Assembly: GCA_023411645.1 (NCBI GenBank) | Contig: JAEYON010000075.1 | Coordinates: 1-10,623, forward strand | Length of the DNA stretch: 10,623 nucleotides | Direction of reading: 5' to 3' | Origin: Bacillota bacterium | Lineage (GTDB): Bacteria; Bacillota; Clostridia; Acetivibrionales; DTU013 | Shown: positions 5,665 through 10,623 of the stretch, one piece after another | Numbering within the stretch: the stretch's first letter is position 1 | Layout of the letters: each line of letters starts with the position of its first letter | The notes under the pieces: model-generated | Told to the model about the DNA's origin: nothing | Databases searched by the model: none | The model's input: the letters and a program-made list of their open reading frames with translations, nothing else | Position numbers and translations under genes: made by a program

Positions 5665-6426
5665 TTGGAAAACATAATCGAACTGAAAAATTTGAGAAAG
5701 GTATACAGAATCGGCGAAGAAAAGGTAGTTGCACTTGACGATGTAACTCTTGAAATAAAAAGAGGTGAGTTCTGCTGCCTATTGGGTACGTCCGGCTCAG
5801 GCAAATCAACCCTTTTAAATCTGATGGCCGGACTGGAAAAGCCGACAAAGGGCACGATCCGAATAAAGGGCAGAGCTGTTGAAAAAATGACTGAAAAGCA
5901 GCTGGCAAAATTCCGACAGGAGAGCCTTGGCTTTGTATTTCAGTCTTACAATCTGCTTCCAATGCTGACAGCCCTTGAAAACGTGAGTATACCGCTGACG
6001 TTTAAAGGAATGTCAAAATCCAAGAGGGATAAAAAGGCAAAGGAAATGCTCAAAGCGGTCGGGCTGACCACCCATGAGAAACACAAGCCCAGCCAGATGA
6101 GTGGAGGCCAGCAGCAGAGGGTCGGTATAGCAAGAGCCTTTGTTGCGATGCCGGAGATTGTGTTTGCCGATGAGCCTACTGGAAACCTGGATTCCAAAAC
6201 CACAAAAGAGGTAATGGGACTTATCACAACTATGGCCCGGGAAAACAACCAGACGCTCGTTATCGTGACGCACGATCTGGAAATAGCCTCTTACGCCGAT
6301 AGAATCGTCCATATACTGGACGGTAATATAGAGAAAATAGACATAACAAATAATGCTTGGGGGAGTTCACATGAAGAAATTGACGGTAGTTTTAGTGACG
6401 CTGATGCTGTGTCTGCAGGTATTTAG
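5665..6426 (+). CDS. MacB/LolD-type ABC transporter ATPase
   Basis: The product is a 253-residue cytoplasmic ATPase of the MacB/LolD/YknY group, which powers FtsX-type permeases. It has Walker A GTSGSGKST (41-49), Q-loop Q93 in VFQSYNLLP, signature MSGGQQQRV (145-153), Walker B IVFADEPTGNLDS with E170, and H203 in VTHD. FQSYNLLP and ADEPTGNLDS are typical of this group. The start is TTG 5665, with AAAGGAG at 5647-5653. ATG 5655 is closer but out of frame, so TTG is required. Typical family members end near residue 225. Here an extra tail of about 28 residues (TNNAWGSSHEEIDGSFSDAD...) runs through the signal-peptide codons of the next gene, giving a 56-base overlap. It is probably co-expressed with the two following genes, with which it should form one transporter. 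Confidence 0.93.
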   Translation: MENIIELKNLRKVYRIGEEKVVALDDVTLEIKRGEFCCLLGTSGSGKSTLLNLMAGLEKPTKGTIRIKGRAVEKMTEKQLAKFRQESLGFVFQSYNLLPMLTALENVSIPLTFKGMSKSKRDKKAKEMLKAVGLTTHEKHKPSQMSGGQQQRVGIARAFVAMPEIVFADEPTGNLDSKTTKEVMGLITTMARENNQTLVIVTHDLEIASYADRIVHILDGNIEKIDITNNAWGSSHEEIDGSFSDADAVSAGI

Positions 6427-8809
6427 CGGGACGGCTGTATATGGGGCTGTGGGAGACAATATACTAATAAAAGGGTATGAGACAGGGGAAACAAGCATCC
6501 GTGAAGGAGATACATTTACCCTGGAACTGTCTGTGCAAAATCAAAATGGTACTGATGTATCAAAGAATATAACCAATCTGAATGTTGATGTAGGTCTGTC
6601 ATCGGATTTTTACGGGGATCCTTCGTATACAAATATATTCACAAATGAACAAGTGCCGGCAGACAACGGCATTCACCAGATTGTAAGTAAACTGGAACTG
6701 GGTTATAAAGGCACCGGCAATACTTTAGTATTAATCTTCCGATATACTATTGACGGTACTGCTGCAGAGGAAACTCATACATTATACATAAGTGAAGCCA
6801 AGCCGGACGATGGTAAGGACGACACCCCCTCCACGCCGGTGGACACATCAAAATACGTGCCGAAGTTGAGTTCTGCGAGCACGTCACGCATACCGGTCAT
6901 CGCTGCGGGCAGCCCATATAAGCTGAAGTACACTGTAAAAAACACCACCGGTCATCAGGCTAAAAATGTTGACGTCTCTTTGAAAATGGTGGATGAGACA
7001 AAGGCACCGCTGGTGTTTGACAACTTTGTCCTGAATCAGGCTGTGGAAAGTATCAACTCTAACAGCAGTAAGGATATTACGTTTGATATCAATATTCTTA
7101 AGACATCTCCTGAAGGAATATTTGCTTTGAAGCTGAATTATGAATTTGATAACGCATTTGGTGACCATTTCAGTACTTCCGAAACCGTATACATCAAGAT
7201 AGAGAATAACAATTCCACCCCCAAACTGATTGTGGACAACGTATCGCTAAAAGAAAACGCAGTTGCCTCAGGAGCAGTCATGCTCGAACTGAAGATTAAG
7301 AATCTGGGAACCCTGGCGGCGGAGGACGTGAAGGTTACCCTCGGCGGGTTGAAAAGCGGCGGCTTTACTACATTCAATTCCACTGATGTTAAATTTGCCG
7401 GTAATATTAGCGGCAACGGCAGCAAGACGGTAAGTTACCAGTTGCTTATGCCAACTTCAGGAGCGGCGGGAAGCAATGAGCTTTCTGCAAAGATTGAATA
7501 TGAGGATGCCGCTGGGACAAAGTATACTGAGACAAACCAGATATTCGTACCTGCCGGAGAGGGTGAGGATACAAAGCCGGACATCTCATTTGAAAAAATC
7601 GTGTCACCTCAAGCCGCCTTATCCGCCAATGATGATTTTTCCATCAGTCTGGATCTGAAAAACAACGGCGGTGCGACGGCGAAGAATATAAAGGTTTCAT
7701 TAACAACGGAGGCAGGTATTATTACAAAATCGATGAATCCTGTCTATGTGAGCAGTCTTGATGCCAAAGCAGCTAAGAACATCTCATTCAAGCTGTTTGC
7801 AGCGGATGATGCTGCGACGAAAAATTATCCGGTTGCGTTGAATGTGGAATACGAGGATATCTTCGGCGTCAAGTATAATGCAACGCAATATGTCGGAGTG
7901 TTTGTTGAAAACGAAACAGGTAAGACAGTCCCCAGGATTATTATTGATAATTATTCCATGGATCCCTTCCCTGTTAATGCAGGGGATGATTTTAACCTGA
8001 AGATGTCATTCCTGAATACAAGCAAAACAGTGGATGTGTCCAATATTAAGGTTACTGTCTCATCTGCTGACGGTGTCTTTACACCTACAGATACCGGAAA
8101 CACCTTTTTCCTTGAGGGTATCCCAAGCAAGCAGAATGTCGAGAGAGAGCTTCTGCTGCATGTTAAACCTGATGCTGAGCAGAAGTCATATATGCTGACT
8201 GTTGATTTTGAGTATGAGGATGACAAAGGGAATCCATACACTGCCAAGGAGACTATGAGTGTGCGCGTATTACAGAGTCCAAGGCTTGTTACCGGCCAGC
8301 TCAATCTGATGACGGATACCTTTGTTGGACAGCCGGTTTCGATCTATCTGGATTTTTATAATATGGGCAAGTCAATCCTGTATAACCTGATGGTCAGTGT
8401 AGAGGGCGATTTTCAGGGACAGAATCTCAGCTATTATGTAGGCAATTTTGAATCGGGCAGAACGGACTTTTTTGACGTAGCTATCACTCCGATGTCAGCG
8501 GGAACACAAACAGGTAGTGTACTGTTCAGCTTCGAAGACGCTAATGGAAAACCGGTCGAGGTACGGAAGGAATTCACCCTCAATGTCACGGAAATGATGC
8601 AGGAAGGCCCGATGCTGGACGAAAACGGAATGCCGATTAACCCAGATATGGGAATGCCGGGAATGGATGGAATGCCCGGTGGCGCGCCAAAGGTCAGTCT
8701 GTTGGTTTACATCATCATCGGAGTAGTTGTTCTGGGTATTGGCGCTGTTGTATTTATCATATTAAGAAAAAGACATGTCAGAAGGAAGGAAATGAGTCTG
8801 GATGAGTAA
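6371..8809 (+). CDS. Membrane-anchored extracellular protein with six Ig/CARDB-like modules (COG1361-like)
   Basis: The chosen start, ATG 6371, gives MKKLTVVLVTLMLCLQVFSG, a classic signal peptide ending near AVYGA, with GGGGGAG (6359-6365) five bases upstream. The upstream in-frame ATG 6353 would spoil the signal. The 812-residue protein has about six modules of 100-120 residues, starting near residues 30, 160, 280, 401, 519 and 636. Each has the pattern G..F.L...LKN.G...A.NVKV.L and ends in Y.D..G..Y......V.V, as in CARDB/NEW3 and COG1361 S-layer-like domains. A Met/Gly/Pro-rich linker (about 742-774) leads to one membrane helix (about 775-796) and a basic cytoplasmic end, RKRHVRRKE. The bulk is therefore outside the cell. 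Between the ATPase and permease genes, it occupies the slot of a MacA/YknX adaptor. Its ligand is unknown. Confidence 0.88.
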   Translation: MKKLTVVLVTLMLCLQVFSGTAVYGAVGDNILIKGYETGETSIREGDTFTLELSVQNQNGTDVSKNITNLNVDVGLSSDFYGDPSYTNIFTNEQVPADNGIHQIVSKLELGYKGTGNTLVLIFRYTIDGTAAEETHTLYISEAKPDDGKDDTPSTPVDTSKYVPKLSSASTSRIPVIAAGSPYKLKYTVKNTTGHQAKNVDVSLKMVDETKAPLVFDNFVLNQAVESINSNSSKDITFDINILKTSPEGIFALKLNYEFDNAFGDHFSTSETVYIKIENNNSTPKLIVDNVSLKENAVASGAVMLELKIKNLGTLAAEDVKVTLGGLKSGGFTTFNSTDVKFAGNISGNGSKTVSYQLLMPTSGAAGSNELSAKIEYEDAAGTKYTETNQIFVPAGEGEDTKPDISFEKIVSPQAALSANDDFSISLDLKNNGGATAKNIKVSLTTEAGIITKSMNPVYVSSLDAKAAKNISFKLFAADDAATKNYPVALNVEYEDIFGVKYNATQYVGVFVENETGKTVPRIIIDNYSMDPFPVNAGDDFNLKMSFLNTSKTVDVSNIKVTVSSADGVFTPTDTGNTFFLEGIPSKQNVERELLLHVKPDAEQKSYMLTVDFEYEDDKGNPYTAKETMSVRVLQSPRLVTGQLNLMTDTFVGQPVSIYLDFYNMGKSILYNLMVSVEGDFQGQNLSYYVGNFESGRTDFFDVAITPMSAGTQTGSVLFSFEDANGKPVEVRKEFTLNVTEMMQEGPMLDENGMPINPDMGMPGMDGMPGGAPKVSLLVYIIIGVVVLGIGAVVFIILRKRHVRRKEMSLDE

Positions 8810-10190
8810 AAAGGATCTAGTAAGACTGGCTTTGAAAAATTTCATGAGAAGGAAAACCAGATCCATCCTGACTATATTGGGTGTGTTGATTGGTACGGCG
8901 TCCATTGTTGTTATGCTTTCGCTCGGTATTGGTATGAATGTCAGCTTCCAGCAGCAACTGGAAAGTATGGGCAGCCTCAATGTCATTGATGTGAACCCAT
9001 ATTATTTCGAGGAGGACGGAAAAGGCGGAGGGTACTCCAAACAGACCGTGCTTGACGATAAGGCTGTTGCAAAGATAGCAGCGATAGAAGGTGTGGAAGC
9101 GGTTACCCCATTTCTTCAGACAGGCCTAAAAATTGTGTCCGGTAAATTTACAATGTATGCTAATGTGATGGGAGTCGATCCCAAATCGCTTGAGGCCTTC
9201 GACTATAAGGTAGCGGAAGGCAGGCTGCTTACAGAGGATGATTCGGCTTCACTGCTTTTCGGAAGTTCGACGCCATACAATTTTTATAACCCCAGGGCCT
9301 CCAACCAAGGAGGAGGATACATTTTTTTCGGCGGCTACGGAGGTGGAGATGGTGAAAGACCGGAACCTGATGTTGACGTTCTGAATGACAAGCTTGTGCT
9401 GACATTTGATTACAGCTATGGAGAGCGCAGACCAGCTGGATCCGGAGGAAGTACAAACAACAGGCCTCCCAAGCTGTATAAGGTAAAAGGAATCGGAATT
9501 TTGGAAGAGGCGCAGGATGAAAGATCATATTCAGTTTTCATGAACATAGAATATCTGAAAAAAATCATGAAGGAAAATGAGAGAGCCCAGAGTACAGATG
9601 GAGTGCGTTATGGAAGCAATCGGCAGGAAGGCTACCAACAGGTTAAGGTAAAAGTAAAGAACATTAATGATGTACAAAAGGTTCAGGATCAGATTAAAGA
9701 GATGGGTTATGGAGCATACAGTCTTACAGATATACTCAAGAGCATGCAGGAAACATCCTCAACCATGCAGGCCGTTCTCGGCGGGATAGGGGCAATTTCG
9801 CTTCTGGTTGCTGCATTGGGAATAACCAATACCATGATTATGTCTATCTATGAGAGAACCAGAGAAATTGGCGTGATGAAGGTTTTAGGGTGCATGCTGG
9901 GAGATATCAGGAACCTGTTTCTGTTTGAGGCAGGATTAATCGGGCTTCTTGGCGGGATAACGGGGCTTGCGTTTAGTTACGGTGCCTCGGCTTTATTGAA
10001 CCGATTTGCAGCAGGAGGCCTTTTGGGCGGTATAGGTTATGGGGGCGGACAGAGCGTAATTTCTGTGATACCTGTATGGCTGGCCCTTGCATCATTAGGT
10101 TTTGCCACGCTGGTCGGTCTGATCTCAGGCTTTATGCCAGCCAGACGTGCTATGAAGCTGAGCGCCCTGGAGGCTATAAAGACAGAGTAA
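8802..10190 (+). CDS. MacB/FtsX-family ABC transporter permease
   Basis: This 462-residue permease has a MacB topology. TM1 is SILTILGVLIGTASIVVML (about 22-45), followed by a large outer domain (about 46-320). TM2 (about 323-347) leads to YERTREIGVMKVLG, then TM3 (about 372-400) and TM4 (about 422-447), and the end PARRAMKLSALEAIKTE. The motifs ERTREIGxMKxLG and ARRA...LxALE are diagnostic of the FtsX domain. The outer domain carries a glycine-rich segment (about residues 158-232, with QGGGYIFFGGYGGGDGE), and a second glycine-rich loop (AAGGLLGGIGYGGG) joins TM3 and TM4. It has no ATPase domain of its own and so depends on the ATPase at 5665. ATG 8802 overlaps the previous stop by eight bases, with GGAAGGA (about 8784-8790) upstream, indicating translational coupling. 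MacB-type systems transmit force across the membrane rather than moving substrate through a central channel. Confidence 0.93.
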   Translation: MSKKDLVRLALKNFMRRKTRSILTILGVLIGTASIVVMLSLGIGMNVSFQQQLESMGSLNVIDVNPYYFEEDGKGGGYSKQTVLDDKAVAKIAAIEGVEAVTPFLQTGLKIVSGKFTMYANVMGVDPKSLEAFDYKVAEGRLLTEDDSASLLFGSSTPYNFYNPRASNQGGGYIFFGGYGGGDGERPEPDVDVLNDKLVLTFDYSYGERRPAGSGGSTNNRPPKLYKVKGIGILEEAQDERSYSVFMNIEYLKKIMKENERAQSTDGVRYGSNRQEGYQQVKVKVKNINDVQKVQDQIKEMGYGAYSLTDILKSMQETSSTMQAVLGGIGAISLLVAALGITNTMIMSIYERTREIGVMKVLGCMLGDIRNLFLFEAGLIGLLGGITGLAFSYGASALLNRFAAGGLLGGIGYGGGQSVISVIPVWLALASLGFATLVGLISGFMPARRAMKLSALEAIKTE

Positions 10191-10215
10191 ACACAGGGAT
10201 ACGGTAGACAAATTG

Positions 10216-10244
10216 GGGCGGGTATAATCTCTCGCCCTTTTTTT
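10216..10244 (+). terminator. Rho-independent terminator of the MacB-type cluster
   Basis: GGGCGGG (10216-10222) pairs with CTCGCCC (10231-10237), seven pairs including one G-T, around an 8-base loop, followed by seven T residues (10238-10244). It lies 25 bases after the permease stop and closes the three-gene unit. Confidence 0.85.
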
Positions 10245-10623
10245 GAGTTCATTTGTCTCTTTACTGTCACCCCAGTACGGTCCCTTATCTTTAAGTCAAT
10301 GCCTTCGAGGCAGCCGGATCTTTCTGAAGCCAATCTCTTGAGTCGTTTGCATGACCACCCATATGGCAGACACCGCCATCATTTTTTATAAAATATAGGC
10401 CGCTAGAACCGATGATCTTCATTTTAGATCTGAGGGTCTTGAATTTGGCAGTAAAGCTCTTTTGAGCAGCGGTTGTGGGTTAGGTGGCCTAATCCTGCAA
10501 AATTGAACATCGACGGGAAGTAAGGCAGCGGCGGGTACGAACTCGATTATTTGAGCATCCATCTCAATTGCTAGCAGAACATGCAAAATATCGGGACAGT
10601 TTACGCAAATTCAAATATTAACC
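10245..10623. other. Intergenic tail without a convincing gene
   Basis: No gene can be supported in these 379 bases. The longest plausible frame is on the minus strand, ATG at 10422 to TAA at 10291-10293, 43 residues beginning MKIIGSSGLYFIKNDGG. It lacks a clear ribosome site and a recognisable family. A small GCTC-TTTT-GAGC hairpin lies near 10457-10468. The segment may be intergenic sequence or a remnant of a lost gene. Confidence 0.4.

Noticed and set aside
6353..6370. ATG 6353 as the start of the modular protein
   Set aside because: It has no ribosome site and would add six polar residues before a signal peptide. ATG 6371 has GGGGGAG at good spacing and a normal signal peptide.
1..10623. 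CRISPR arrays, tRNA or rRNA genes
   Set aside because: No regularly spaced short repeats, cloverleaf-type sequence or conserved rRNA segments were seen on reading the window.

Overview
The window looks like chromosomal DNA of a low-GC Clostridia-type Firmicute. The reasons are strong AGGAG-type ribosome sites, GTG and TTG starts, AT-rich gene ends, a small coiled-coil protein family typical of Clostridia, and an Rhs tip of the clostridial type. The genus cannot be fixed from sequence alone. All convincing genes are on the + strand.

Positions 1-3565 are a decayed accessory region. It opens with the tail of an unknown gene and a clean terminator. A GC-rich, apparently non-coding block (about 138-745) follows, and it runs into the C-terminal stub of an IS110-family transposase. 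Next come two diverged copies of a small coiled-coil gene (960-1229 and 3261-3500), each with the same 74-nt leader and a similar terminator hairpin. Between them lies an orphan Rhs tip: a broken Rhs core ending in the NPIRYWDPTGH boundary motif, a long toxin-like C-terminal extension cut by one in-frame TGA and one single-base frame change, and an intact downstream ORF in the position of an immunity gene.

Positions 3566-10244 are intact transporter genes. An extended -10 promoter precedes a full-length exporter half-transporter (ABC membrane domain plus ATPase, 578 aa). A separate three-gene cluster follows: a MacB/LolD-type ATPase, a large membrane-anchored protein built from about six Ig/CARDB-like modules, and a MacB/FtsX-type permease. 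The last two junctions overlap, so the three are probably co-translated, and a strong terminator closes the cluster. The modular protein sits where a MacA/YknX-type adaptor would be expected. The inferred role is a cell-surface mechanotransmission or efflux machine that uses an Ig-repeat partner.

The last 380 bases hold no convincing gene. The most interesting points are the repeat-flanked, recently broken Rhs toxin cassette, the structured GC-rich block beside the IS110 stub, and the Ig-repeat protein in the MacB-type cluster.
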